A program made the position numbers and the translations under genes. Under the pieces are notes generated by a model. That model searched no databases and was not told the DNA's origin. It saw only the letters and a list, made by a program, of their open reading frames with translations. Below, piece after piece: positions 15,468-25,246 of a stretch of DNA of 49,963 bases. The DNA comes from an uncultured Eubacteriales bacterium (lineage in GTDB: Bacteria > Bacillota > Clostridia > Lachnospirales > Lachnospiraceae): positions 1 through 49,963 of the forward strand of contig URMF01000021.1 of the NCBI GenBank assembly GCA_900548855.1, given 5' to 3'. Numbering within the stretch: the first letter of the stretch is position 1; every line of letters begins with the position of its first letter.

Positions 15468-17607
15468 CAATTACCTCCAAATCTTCATCGCTAAGTTCAT
15501 ATGCACATTCAATATCATTAATAAGTTCATCCGAATCCCTTGAATTCAATGATATTTCTCCGAATTCTTTTATTCTTGCTAATTCTCTTTTTGCCAAGGC
15601 TCTCTCGCAGTTATAATCAGCGCTATACGGATTAACTTCATCTAAAGGTTTAACCAACGTAACAAAGTCATAAATAACTGCATATGGTTTGTTCTTTGCC
15701 AATCTCAAAACTCTTCCACGCCTTTGAATATACTCTTTAGGATTCGTAGTACTTGCAAGAATAAATGCTGTTTTTATACTTGGGATATTTACACCCTCAT
15801 CTAAACACTTGATAGCAACTATCGCCTGGTATGGATCAGCCATTGCGAACTTATTTTTAATTATTTCTCGTTCTTCTGCCGACTCATTAGATGTAAAATG
15901 TGTTACTTTCATTCCCAATTCATTTCCTAAAATCTTTGATACTGCAACTATTTGGCGTTCACCTTCTTCATCATATTCAGATTCATCATACTCAAAAGTC
16001 TGCACTTTTGTAGCACCACAATAAACTAATATATGTGTATCATCCTTGTATTGCTGCATTTGATTTCTTAATTCATCAAGCTTACTTTTTGCTCCTGCCA
16101 CAATTCTTGCCCTTTGTAACAAAAGCATTTTACCTTTTTCAGTTATTTTAACATTACCCTGCTTATCTTTATGACATTCTTTTGAAGCTTTATATGAGAT
16201 ATCACGATATCTCTCTATTTCTTCTTCATCCAAATAAACCACAACCGGATAGTAATAATATGGAGTTAATTTTCCTTCCTTGATTGCACGCTGAAGATCA
16301 TACTCAATACACTTTTCTCCAAAATAATGCTTTAAGCAATCTGTACCTTCTTCATCCCCATGTCTATCTAAGGTTGCTGATAATGCCAACCTATATTCTA
16401 TCGTTGGATACAATTTGTTTCGTAAATTGGGCGAACCAAAGTTATGAGCTTCATCAATCAATAATAGTGTATCTTTTCCCAAATACGACATCTGTTCTAT
16501 AACAAATTTTGAAGAATAAGTTGCATTAGTTGTTACAAAACAGAAGCAATCAATTACTCCGATAGAAAAGTCTAAAACATCATCTTCTAAACGCTTCTTC
16601 CAATCTTTTTGCTTAGATGCTGAATAGCCTATTGTTGGCAACATATTGAATAATTCTATATCTTCTACCCATTGTTCCACCAAGTGTTGATATGGACAAA
16701 CAATAATAATTGCCAGTCTTTTCTTTTCTTCAAACAATTTTGTTACTGCACCTAACCCAGTGTAGGTTTTTCCAGTTCCGGTAGCCATGTCAAAAATGCC
16801 ACAGTAATCTCTCTGTTTCCACTTTTCTATAGCTTCTTTTTGGTATTCTCTCAATTCAAATCCTTTTGGAATTCTAGGAATACCTTTTTTTATTGCCTCT
16901 TCTTCAATTTGTTCTTCTTCATCTATATCATAATTAACCTTTGGTTTTTGATTAACTTTAATTTTCTCTATCAATACATCAGGAAACTCTATTACTTCCA
17001 GATCCTTGTCCTCATTATTCCACAACGAATCAAAATCTGCTTGCATTTCTTCTGCATAAAGCTTTGATTCTTCCCAAGAAGTAAATACAACAATAGATTC
17101 ATAATTATTGTAGAATGCATTTATCGTCTCATTTAAAGAACCTGTAAATACAATTTTGTCTCCAAATTTATCTGTCAAAATACCAACCTTTTCATGATAC
17201 ATTCCTGTAGACCTATTAGGTGGAGTAAATGCAACTTTAATTTCCAAATGTCCATCTTCTATTAGATGTGCCAATAGGTTTAGTCTTTCTTCTTGGAAAT
17301 AGTTTTCCGGCTCCTTAAATTCCCTTAATAAAGCTTGCTCGATTACTTTCTTTTTCTCATACCCCTTTTGTATAGCATTAACATCTTCCTGACTTAAATA
17401 TGGCGATACAATAAATTGAATCTTTCCGTCGTTTTTTACAATACCTGCAATACCTTTTGTTAATTCAATTAGTGCAGTTGAGGAAAAAAATCCAACTGAC
17501 CTTTGATATAACACTGCCTCTTGCAAAACGGGTGTATAGAACTCTTTTACGATATTATTCTTATACGTTTTATAATGTTTCAGCAAACACAAATCTGTAA
17601 ACGCCAT
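15445..17607 (-). CDS. PLD-nuclease-like/DEAH superfamily 2 helicase fusion
   Basis: The 720-residue protein has an N-terminal phospholipase-D-like domain (about 1-200) with YHEKVG (H138, K140) and GSLNE (156-160), an HKD-type motif, then a superfamily 2 helicase: Walker A ATGTGKT (275-281), DEAH (385-388), LSAT (409-412) and motif VI IQRRGRVLRLA. It probably unwinds or translocates on DNA, with possible single-strand cleavage by the PLD domain. It lies directly after the sulfur-trafficking genes and before the DndD-like ATPase; an SspFGH-like interference component is the likely role. Only one HKD copy is visible, so dimerisation would be needed for catalysis. Confidence 0.88.
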   Translation of the reverse strand: MAFTDLCLLKHYKTYKNNIVKEFYTPVLQEAVLYQRSVGFFSSTALIELTKGIAGIVKNDGKIQFIVSPYLSQEDVNAIQKGYEKKKVIEQALLREFKEPENYFQEERLNLLAHLIEDGHLEIKVAFTPPNRSTGMYHEKVGILTDKFGDKIVFTGSLNETINAFYNNYESIVVFTSWEESKLYAEEMQADFDSLWNNEDKDLEVIEFPDVLIEKIKVNQKPKVNYDIDEEEQIEEEAIKKGIPRIPKGFELREYQKEAIEKWKQRDYCGIFDMATGTGKTYTGLGAVTKLFEEKKRLAIIIVCPYQHLVEQWVEDIELFNMLPTIGYSASKQKDWKKRLEDDVLDFSIGVIDCFCFVTTNATYSSKFVIEQMSYLGKDTLLLIDEAHNFGSPNLRNKLYPTIEYRLALSATLDRHGDEEGTDCLKHYFGEKCIEYDLQRAIKEGKLTPYYYYPVVVYLDEEEIERYRDISYKASKECHKDKQGNVKITEKGKMLLLQRARIVAGAKSKLDELRNQMQQYKDDTHILVYCGATKVQTFEYDESEYDEEGERQIVAVSKILGNELGMKVTHFTSNESAEEREIIKNKFAMADPYQAIVAIKCLDEGVNIPSIKTAFILASTTNPKEYIQRRGRVLRLAKNKPYAVIYDFVTLVKPLDEVNPYSADYNCERALAKRELARIKEFGEISLNSRDSDELINDIECAYELSDEDLEVIDDGSEFR

Positions 17608-17621
17608 ACCAACACCTACCT

Positions 17622-17810
17622 TTATTCTACAACACTATGTTCCATATCATTTATCAGTTGCTCCACATTATCTGCATATGTTTCTATGCAAACTCCGCAA
17701 TATGCTTTGTCCGTTACCGGTGTTGGAACAACTTTGCAATCAATACCTTTTTCTTTTAATCTTTCCTCAGCCTCAAATACATGGCTTGTACTATAAAAAA
17801 CAATATGCAT
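17622..17810 (-). CDS. DUF3343 putative Se/S-carrier protein
   Basis: The 62-residue protein has a DUF3343 pattern: MHIVFYSTSHVFEAEERLKE at the start, an IDCKVVPTP strand, and a CGVC pair (C38, C41). Pfam describes this family as a putative selenium/sulfur carrier; members often sit beside cysteine desulfurases. Here it overlaps the desulfurase stop codon (TAATG). The ATG at 17810 is preferred since AGGTGG is correctly spaced for it, not for the upstream ATG at 17816. The inferred role is to receive persulfide from the desulfurase and pass it to the SspD-like enzyme. Confidence 0.8.
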   Translation of the reverse strand: MHIVFYSTSHVFEAEERLKEKGIDCKVVPTPVTDKAYCGVCIETYADNVEQLINDMEHSVVE

Positions 17811-18937
17811 TAGCATCCACCTACTCTTTTCAACACTTCTATCAACGCATCTATGTCTTCCTTTTTATTCATCCAACCAATGCTTATTCTAACTACACCT
17901 ATTTCTTTTGTCCCCAATGCTTCATGTGCCAATATTGCACAATGTATACCACCTCTTGTACATATATCATTATCATCAAGCAATTGGACAATCTCATTAG
18001 ATTTCTTGTCCTTAATATTAATACCCACAGCACCTACTCTGTCATATTCTCGATCATAGATGGTTATATTAGCAATTCCATCCAATTCTGTAACAAGATA
18101 ATCCATTAGCTCTTTTTCATGTTCTATCATGCTCTCCGCATTCTGCTTCAGCCATTCCAAAGATGCATTTAATGACCATATTGCAGGCATATTTAATGTT
18201 CCTGCTTCATAAGCTTCTGGAAATACATTAGGATTTACATATGAATCTCCAAGGACTCCGGTTCCTCCTTGTATCAAAGGTTTCCAACTTGGTTTTTGCC
18301 TACATACAAGTCCTCCTACCCCGGGCAGTCCTAATAAATCTTTATGTCCAGTAAAAGCAATATAATCTATTTCTTCATCACTCATAGACAATTGAATTTT
18401 TCCTGCCCCTTGTGACGAATCGACAAATGTGCTTATTCCATTAACTTTCATGTATCTAATTAAACTTGGATTATAAATAACCCTCCCCGTAAGATTACTT
18501 GCAAGTGTAGTAGCAAACAAAACTGTATTAGATTTTACATACTTCTTATACACTTCTTCCGACGGTAACAGTAAATCTTCTCGACTTATTATTGAATAAT
18601 CAATGATACCTTTCTCCTTAAGTGTATGAAGTGGTCGCAAAACCGCATTATGCTCATAACAACTGATAATTACATGGTCACCATTCTCCAACAAACCATT
18701 AAAGAGCATATTTATTGCTTCTGTGGAATTTTTAGTAAAAATCACATTAGGTTCATCAATGCCAAAATACTTAGCTACAACTCTTCTTGTTTTATAAAGC
18801 ATCCTTGATGCCTCTATACCAAGCTGATAACTTCCTCGTCCAGGGCTAACACCTATTTCTCTTACATAATATTCAAAAGCTTTATACACTTCTTCCGGTT
18901 TATATTTAGTTGTTGCTGCATTATCCAAATAAACCAT
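17810..18937 (-). CDS. sspA: Cysteine desulfurase, SspA/DndA-like role
   Basis: The 375-residue fold-type I PLP enzyme has YLDNAATT at the start, the PLP lysine K199 in TGHKDLLG, and the active-site loop RGGIHCAILAH with C333 as likely persulfide cysteine. It belongs with the NifS-like family often linked to DUF3343 and selenium genes (the E. faecalis EF2568 type) more than with housekeeping IscS. It would release sulfur from L-cysteine for DNA phosphorothioation. ATG overlaps the sspD stop as TAATG. It ends GGC, an extra C-terminal cysteine. The name sspA is by context. Confidence 0.85.
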   Translation of the reverse strand: MVYLDNAATTKYKPEEVYKAFEYYVREIGVSPGRGSYQLGIEASRMLYKTRRVVAKYFGIDEPNVIFTKNSTEAINMLFNGLLENGDHVIISCYEHNAVLRPLHTLKEKGIIDYSIISREDLLLPSEEVYKKYVKSNTVLFATTLASNLTGRVIYNPSLIRYMKVNGISTFVDSSQGAGKIQLSMSDEEIDYIAFTGHKDLLGLPGVGGLVCRQKPSWKPLIQGGTGVLGDSYVNPNVFPEAYEAGTLNMPAIWSLNASLEWLKQNAESMIEHEKELMDYLVTELDGIANITIYDREYDRVGAVGINIKDKKSNEIVQLLDDNDICTRGGIHCAILAHEALGTKEIGVVRISIGWMNKKEDIDALIEVLKRVGGC

Positions 18938-20550
18938 TAATCTTCCTTCTTTCCTGCTACTTTATCGCAGATAATACATCCGTTATAAAACTTTGCAATG
19001 CATTTCTTACAATGTTGACACTTTGTTTCATCTATTTTGTATTTTCCATGAATTGTATCTATTGCTCCATATGGGCAGACAGAATCGCATGCCGAACACC
19101 TTATACAAAACTGATATTTTCGCATCTGGCATTTAATCCTATTGACTAAATTTGCAACATCAATTCTATCCTCAGGAAGTACTTTTATTACATTTGTTCC
19201 GTAAGTTATAATTAACTCAAAACATTTTCTGTATTCCCCTGATTTGTCGTTATCATAGACCTGAATATAAGTAGCATCCTTCTTTTCAACGATTTTTAAA
19301 TTGCCAAACGGCTTAAACAATTCCAAAACATCTTTGTTTAACGTTTTGTCAATAATAATGTTTCTTGCCTTATCCGAGAGATTACAAGCAGTATCCATAA
19401 TAGTGACATTCTTCACTTCTAGACCACTCGCACCACGCCTTATCTTCCATTTGCCTTCTTCATAATATTTATCTGGATCTGGTTTACCTGCTTTTTTTGC
19501 AAAATCATATACCATATCTTTCCATCGCTGCATATCCTCAGGATGATATATTTCCGTAAGCATCATTGACCAATCTGAATTATTAGGACAACACCAACAA
19601 CCAACTCTTTTATATCCATACTGGTAACAATCATTTATCAGGATATTTTTGTAAAGGATATAAAGCCACACATCATAATCAGTCCATTCAATTATAGGCA
19701 TTGCATTTACCTGAGACGAAATTTTTGAATGTTCTTCTGTACGTTCATATCCTTTTCTTGCTGCTGACTCGCTATGGCGTATTCCCAAAAACGAAAGACT
19801 GTTCCCCGGCAAATTTTCTAATTCTTTGTTTAAATTACTCGTTTTAAAAATTGTACAGCACCAACGCTCATGCTGACTCGGTGGTCCAAAAACTTTACAC
19901 AACTTAAAAAAATCATTTTCCGTCTCACTTGGTAACATTGGGACCATTGGATTCTCTTTACGAAACTTCTTCTGTACATATTCATATGTTTCTTTAAATT
20001 CCAGTGTTGTATCTCCAAAAAAATGAATAACTGCATTATCCTGAAGAGCATCCCTTACAATCCTGCTTACTACGGTTGAATCTTTCCCTCCTGAGAATGA
20101 TATTGTAGGAATATATTTATTTGTTTCGTATTCTCCCGTCGTATACTTCGTATATGTATCTACTACATATTTCTCGGCTTCATATACCAAACCTTTTATA
20201 TAAGCTTCATTTGCTCTAACAACACCCATATATGCAGAATAATCACGTTCTACCTCTATATTTTCACGTAACTCTTCCGCATATTTTAGATGTTCTTTTT
20301 GTTTATACCATTCTAAATATGGTATTCTTTGAACTTCTCCATCAAACAAATATCTACTGGAGCCGAAGTACCATATTTTTTTATCTGTCAGATCCATCCC
20401 CATAATCTTACTAAGTAATTTACGTTCTTGAATAAATACCGGGTTGCAAATTGAACCTTCTGACAATTTTCTCATTTTTCCGTTACAAGATAACTCGTGT
20501 AGTTTCTTATCAAACACGGGTTCCTCACATTTATTGCACCAGTAGATCAT
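18937..20550 (-). CDS. sspD: PAPS-reductase-like ATP pyrophosphatase with N-terminal zinc ribbon and C-terminal 2[4Fe-4S] ferredoxin domain (SspD-like)
   Basis: The 537-residue protein: cysteines C5, C8 and C22 look like a zinc ribbon; the PP-loop SGGKDS is at 153-158; CC231-232 and GCWCC (318-321) are further conserved cysteines of the family; the C-terminus carries two ferredoxin-type clusters (C482, C485, C488, C492 and C511, C514, C517, C525/C528). SspD/DndC-type enzymes activate the DNA backbone by adenylation so sulfur can be inserted. The ferredoxin tail suggests an on-board electron supply. Similar fused reductases are known from anaerobes and archaea. Starts 15 bases after the ATPase gene with GGATGGAG. 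Confidence 0.88.
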   Translation of the reverse strand: MIYWCNKCEEPVFDKKLHELSCNGKMRKLSEGSICNPVFIQERKLLSKIMGMDLTDKKIWYFGSSRYLFDGEVQRIPYLEWYKQKEHLKYAEELRENIEVERDYSAYMGVVRANEAYIKGLVYEAEKYVVDTYTKYTTGEYETNKYIPTISFSGGKDSTVVSRIVRDALQDNAVIHFFGDTTLEFKETYEYVQKKFRKENPMVPMLPSETENDFFKLCKVFGPPSQHERWCCTIFKTSNLNKELENLPGNSLSFLGIRHSESAARKGYERTEEHSKISSQVNAMPIIEWTDYDVWLYILYKNILINDCYQYGYKRVGCWCCPNNSDWSMMLTEIYHPEDMQRWKDMVYDFAKKAGKPDPDKYYEEGKWKIRRGASGLEVKNVTIMDTACNLSDKARNIIIDKTLNKDVLELFKPFGNLKIVEKKDATYIQVYDNDKSGEYRKCFELIITYGTNVIKVLPEDRIDVANLVNRIKCQMRKYQFCIRCSACDSVCPYGAIDTIHGKYKIDETKCQHCKKCIAKFYNGCIICDKVAGKKED

Positions 20551-20565
20551 TTTTTTACTCCATCC

Positions 20566-23500
20566 TTACATGATTTCGGAGAAAAGCTTTGCTAACACTT
20601 GCATCTTTTCTTCATAACTAATAGATTCACCAAAATTATCAATTGTCGCCTTCATTTTATTAAACATCATCTGACTAGTTCCTGATAATTCTGTTTTATT
20701 AAACTGAGTTACCTTCTCTTTTTCATCACCCGTATTGATAGTAATTTTGATTTCATCACTTCCTACATTTTTTTGAACAACATAATCATTAAGCTGTCCT
20801 ACCATTTTAGAGAAAGCTTCATAGAAATCTTCAACCTTCGAATCATTCCAGTACTCAACTTCGAAACCAGTAACAATACGTCCTAATTCTTGAACAATCT
20901 CACTATCATTCATACTAAGATTCATGTTACTTATATAGTCGAGCATTAAACTTGTCTGATAATCAAAGGATTTAAATCTCTTTTCTTTCCAATCAGCCTC
21001 ATAAACTCTATTTAATTCTTCTGTTATTGAAACAGACTCATCAATATCAAGTACACTTCGTACTGCTTTTTCTAATATTGCTACTTGTAAATTAGTAACA
21101 TTTTCAAGTTCAGAAACTATAGTATTTATCTGCATTACCAACTCCTGCAAATCCTCAGTTATTTGCAAAAGTGTTTCAAAGAAAAATCTGTTATAATCTT
21201 TGTGCGTAATGCTCATTATCTCTCTATAATACTTTGCATTATCTGAAACATATTTGTTTGTAGTTCTTGCTGCCTTTGAAATCGCTACGAAATGCTTATT
21301 CATGGCTGCAAACAATTCTTTCAATCTATTCTTTGCCGACTTATCAATGTACTTATTGAATATTTCTTCTAATCCACTAATATAAGCCGCCTGTTCGATA
21401 GTCCAATTACAGATATACAAACTATAATCTTCCGGATTATCCAATGCCTTAAGAAGCTCTTCTTCGCAATAATCATGCTCTGAACCGTGAAAATATATTG
21501 AAACATTCTCATACTGTCGCAACTCGTACGCCAGCAAAATAGAAATGTACCCATTTCTCAACCCATAAGGTGGTTTCTTGAGTTTATCGTACAAATCCAT
21601 TAATACAACCTGTCCTTTAGCACACTTTTTTAGATACTTTCTTATCTCTCTTCTTACTGGTTCTCCAGCAATTTCACCTGTAGGCAATGTATTTATTCTT
21701 CCAGCAGTTTCATCTTCATAAATACCGTTTTTAGACAATACTGAACGCAAGATTGTATGCTCTGGTGAAAGCAATGAACAGTTTTCAAGAATATCCTCAT
21801 CATTCATAATGTATGACAAAGCTTTTCCTCTTGCTAATCTAATTGCTCCCGAAACCACATTCTTATTCACCAAATCATTGTTTACAATGATTGTATCCGG
21901 ATAGCTATTCATCATGATTTCGGATGCAATCTCTGATAAATCATTTCCGCTATTTACAATATACTCTCGATTTCCAGAAACTACTCCAATCCCTTTTGTT
22001 CCAATATTTCTCCAACGGAATATGAGGTCTGAAACCACACCTCTTTGCTCTTCCAAATAAAGAGTAAGTTCTTTTTCTACCGTAGGATCATCCTTCATTA
22101 ACTCTTCTCTAATTGAATAAAAATATTTTGTTGCAACATATCTCTTAATTTCGTATAAAATGTCCGTTGCATTCTGATTGATCACCAATATTGAACGTTC
22201 GGGAATATTCTCGATATTTTTATATTCTTCTATTACAAACTGCTTGTCCAATATGAATGCTATTACGCCATCGTAATACTTGGGAAGAAAACGCATAAAA
22301 CTCTTCTTACTAATATCATCTTTTTGAGCAAATACTGGTAAAAATATTCTATTCATATGATATGTAAGATTGTAGTCATGCGGATAAATCACGAAGTTTG
22401 CAAACTCTTCATTCAATATAGATATCGCTGTTTCATCTGTTACAGATACAATTCTTTCCTCTATCATTGTATCAAAATCATAAATACTACTATCCAAGAA
22501 ATCATAATATCCATACTGTCGCATAAACTTTATTATCTTATGCTTTTCTAAATTATAGATTGCTGCTTCAACATATTTTTTATCGTTATCTATAACATTT
22601 ATAAGAGTGTTTACATCCGCTGCTAAAGTACCAAAATCACCAATAATGTATATAACTGTGATAGCCTTTAGTATTCTTATCTCAAGAGCATTTTCCTGTG
22701 TATTTCCTAGCTTATTTATTGCTACTTGATATTTCTTATAAATGTCTCTAGCTTCGCCGCTTCTATATGAGCAAATATTTTCCTCGAAATAATCAAAGAT
22801 AGCATCTAACCCTACAAAGTGAAATTCATCCTCGTCCATCATTGCCAATTGCATGAACAAAGAATTATCTTCATCACTTGCAAGGTATGTAAAGAATGTT
22901 CTCTCATTCTGCGCAACCTTCTTGGACAATCTATCCAATGCATATAATGTAATTGGATGCAATGGGAAACCACCTTCAAACGGATTAACTCCTTCCTCTT
23001 CCGGTGGCAATAAAAATCCCTTAAAATCATATGCCTGATTATAAATCTCATTTAATTCACTCTGGAACTTTTTCTTAAAATTGTTCCAAATTTTTGTTTT
23101 TGGAATAATATAAGGTATCAAGGATAAGCATTGATCATACTTGATATTTATTGATGTAGATTTAAACCTACCCTCTATTTTTTTCCACTCATCACTTAAT
23201 GATTTTTTCATTTTATCCGTATAAAGTGATAACTGCTTATGTGACACTAAAATAAGATAATCATCAAAATCCGAGTGATCACAAAACTCTGCCAGGTCTT
23301 GGACATCCTTTACGCGAATATTCTCTCCAGAATCCTCAATGTATCTTCCAAACTCATCAAACACAAAGACTATACCTCTATAGTCTTCCGCAATTATACT
23401 ATTAGCCAACGTAATATTATCTAGCAAATTACCTGCTTCACTTACAAATTCAGCCCCATAAGTCATAGCTTTAAAAATCACATTAAAGCTCTTCTCGCTT

Positions 23501-24096
23501 GAAGAATCATAAGTTTCCAAGCCTTGACACAACTCAGTCAAATCCACCTCGTTTGCCTTACAAATTTCATCAAGCCTTTTAGCTGACTCTTCCCCCTCTT
23601 TCCATTTATTAACAAGTTTCAACGCATCATCAAAATAGCTTTTAAAACATATATCTATATTATTTCGTTCCATTTCCTTCTTCAGAGAAAAAGTAATACA
23701 TTTATCGAATTCGTTGAAATTAGCATAAATCGTAACTACTAAATAAGGTTTCTCCTCATCTATAAATCTCTTTATTTCTTTCGCAAGTTCCTTATCATAC
23801 TTTGAAATTGCTTTTAAAAATTCTACTATTCCCTTTCCACTTGTGTTAAGTTGACCTAACAAATCACTCAGCACTGTTAGCAAATGTGATTTACCAGTTC
23901 CATATGAGCCATATAGAATTCTAGAATGTACATCTGCATTTTGATTAATTATTCCAAGCAAATATTCGCGAAGAATCTCTGTTGTTGTTATGTTGGGAAT
24001 AAAACCTGCTAGTTTTTCTTCATCCTTCATATCAAAACAAATATTCGCTGAATATTTATATTGCTTTTTCTTTGTTACCAAATTTGCATAACTCAT
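20566..24096 (-). CDS. sspC: Large P-loop ATPase in the SspC position (BrxC-like)
   Basis: The 1176-residue protein has Walker A GSYGTGKSH (63-71) and Walker B VFVFDEFG (243-250), with a long helical C-terminal region. This N-terminal arrangement is shared by SspC-like and BREX BrxC/PglY ATPases. With DUF4007 immediately upstream and the SspD-like enzyme downstream it fits SspC, the ATPase that works with SspB and SspD in PT modification. It is considerably larger than I would expect for a minimal SspC, so extra domains may be present. No BREX methylase or PglZ gene is nearby. Four bases after the DUF4007 stop, with AAGGAACG. Confidence 0.75.
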   Translation of the reverse strand: MSYANLVTKKKQYKYSANICFDMKDEEKLAGFIPNITTTEILREYLLGIINQNADVHSRILYGSYGTGKSHLLTVLSDLLGQLNTSGKGIVEFLKAISKYDKELAKEIKRFIDEEKPYLVVTIYANFNEFDKCITFSLKKEMERNNIDICFKSYFDDALKLVNKWKEGEESAKRLDEICKANEVDLTELCQGLETYDSSSEKSFNVIFKAMTYGAEFVSEAGNLLDNITLANSIIAEDYRGIVFVFDEFGRYIEDSGENIRVKDVQDLAEFCDHSDFDDYLILVSHKQLSLYTDKMKKSLSDEWKKIEGRFKSTSINIKYDQCLSLIPYIIPKTKIWNNFKKKFQSELNEIYNQAYDFKGFLLPPEEEGVNPFEGGFPLHPITLYALDRLSKKVAQNERTFFTYLASDEDNSLFMQLAMMDEDEFHFVGLDAIFDYFEENICSYRSGEARDIYKKYQVAINKLGNTQENALEIRILKAITVIYIIGDFGTLAADVNTLINVIDNDKKYVEAAIYNLEKHKIIKFMRQYGYYDFLDSSIYDFDTMIEERIVSVTDETAISILNEEFANFVIYPHDYNLTYHMNRIFLPVFAQKDDISKKSFMRFLPKYYDGVIAFILDKQFVIEEYKNIENIPERSILVINQNATDILYEIKRYVATKYFYSIREELMKDDPTVEKELTLYLEEQRGVVSDLIFRWRNIGTKGIGVVSGNREYIVNSGNDLSEIASEIMMNSYPDTIIVNNDLVNKNVVSGAIRLARGKALSYIMNDEDILENCSLLSPEHTILRSVLSKNGIYEDETAGRINTLPTGEIAGEPVRREIRKYLKKCAKGQVVLMDLYDKLKKPPYGLRNGYISILLAYELRQYENVSIYFHGSEHDYCEEELLKALDNPEDYSLYICNWTIEQAAYISGLEEIFNKYIDKSAKNRLKELFAAMNKHFVAISKAARTTNKYVSDNAKYYREIMSITHKDYNRFFFETLLQITEDLQELVMQINTIVSELENVTNLQVAILEKAVRSVLDIDESVSITEELNRVYEADWKEKRFKSFDYQTSLMLDYISNMNLSMNDSEIVQELGRIVTGFEVEYWNDSKVEDFYEAFSKMVGQLNDYVVQKNVGSDEIKITINTGDEKEKVTQFNKTELSGTSQMMFNKMKATIDNFGESISYEEKMQVLAKLFSEIM

Positions 24097-24100
24097 ATTT

Positions 24101-24985
24101 CTATCGTTCCTTATCCGTGTAATATTTTTTAATCAAGCTGTCATAATCATACCCGTTAAACTCAATGAACCTGTTTCCAAAGTTATTGTTTAAGTTGATA
24201 TACTTTTTATTCTCGGCTTCCATTAGAAGTTCTAACAATTTCGAATACTTCATGCTGAAATATTTACCAATTTGCTTTTTCTCTTCCATCAATTTATCAA
24301 TATTAACCTGATTTCCGTTTCGGCTATCTTCTATATTATCCATAGCAATAGCATAAATTAATATCTCTAATGGAATCTCTTTGCCAGTTAACTGTCTTTT
24401 TTCAATGGTATTCTTATCCTTCATCCGCAGAATCTTTAATGGTGCAAGGAATGGATATGTATCTTCATCCATAATATTGTTCTTATCAAACTTACTATCA
24501 CCTATATAAGTGTTTTTTAAGCAATTAAATTCCTTTTCTACAGCATCCTTTTTTATATTCATACCATTTACGGATAAATATGCATGGAAACCTTCTACAA
24601 AAGACTCTTTACCAAAAGTGTTAGATGTCCATTCATTGAACACCCAGTACCAAGCCGTTGCATTTTCTTCATTTAGAGCTAAATTTCTATGCATCAATAA
24701 CAACGACCCCTGTCTCTGAAAATATAAGTCATAATTCTTTATGTTATCGTATATGCTCTCTGGAACTAATCTAATTCCTGTTTGTGTTTTTTCTTCTCTC
24801 GTCAATTGCATAGCTTCAGACCAATATCTCAGGGCTTTAATCATAATTCTTCCCAAACCAATATTATCTATAGCCTGTTGCTCATTACTCGGAGTAAAAA
24901 TCATGTCATCCTCTTCTACTGCCTGAATGATTTTCGTTCCCCATCCACTTCTCATATAGAAGCTGCCATGTTTATTTACTACCAT
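24101..24985 (-). CDS. sspB: DUF4007 protein, SspB-like nickase component
   Basis: 294 residues from ATG 24985 (AGAGGAG upstream, start overlapping the XRE stop); the longer frame begins with TTG at 25006 and is less likely. The pattern HGSFYMRSGWGTKI, IGLGRIMIKALRYWSEA, LLLMHRNLALNEENATAWYW matches DUF4007. SspB of SspABCD systems belongs to this family and nicks DNA during phosphorothioation. The first gene after the XRE regulator, it is the strongest marker that the operon is SspABCD-like rather than DndABCDE. Confidence 0.85.
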   Translation of the reverse strand: MVVNKHGSFYMRSGWGTKIIQAVEEDDMIFTPSNEQQAIDNIGLGRIMIKALRYWSEAMQLTREEKTQTGIRLVPESIYDNIKNYDLYFQRQGSLLLMHRNLALNEENATAWYWVFNEWTSNTFGKESFVEGFHAYLSVNGMNIKKDAVEKEFNCLKNTYIGDSKFDKNNIMDEDTYPFLAPLKILRMKDKNTIEKRQLTGKEIPLEILIYAIAMDNIEDSRNGNQVNIDKLMEEKKQIGKYFSMKYSKLLELLMEAENKKYINLNNNFGNRFIEFNGYDYDSLIKKYYTDKER

Positions 24986-25196
24986 TGTTGTTCTCCTCTT
25001 TCTCAAAACTCATAATATCGCCAATATTGCAATCTAAATATGTACAGATGCGTTCTAATACATCCATCGAAACCTGTTCTCCCTTTCCCATCTTTGCAAT
25101 GGTAGCAGAACTAATATTCAATTCTTCTGTCAAATCTTTCTTTTGGAGATTCTTATCAATCAAAATTTTCCATAATCCATTATACGAAACAGCCAT
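24972..25196 (-). CDS. XRE-family regulator heading the phosphorothioation operon
   Basis: A 74-residue Cro/C1-type protein from ATG 25196 (AGGTG 12 bases upstream; an in-frame ATG at 25217 lacks a good site). Helix-turn-helix: WKILIDKNLQKKDLTEELNI then SSATIAKMGKG. It overlaps sspB and probably controls the whole operon. YozG/DUF-type small XREs of this size usually repress their own promoter. Confidence 0.82.
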   Translation of the reverse strand: MAVSYNGLWKILIDKNLQKKDLTEELNISSATIAKMGKGEQVSMDVLERICTYLDCNIGDIMSFEKEENNNGSK

Positions 25197-25246
25197 ATTA
25201 CATACACCTTTCCACATCTACCGCATATTAATAATATCTGTTCCGT

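Noticed and set aside
20566..25006. BREX system, from the BrxC-like ATPase
   Set aside because: No PglX/BrxX methylase, PglZ or BrxL in the window, while DUF4007, PAPS reductase-like and desulfurase genes are adjacent; SspABCD fits better.
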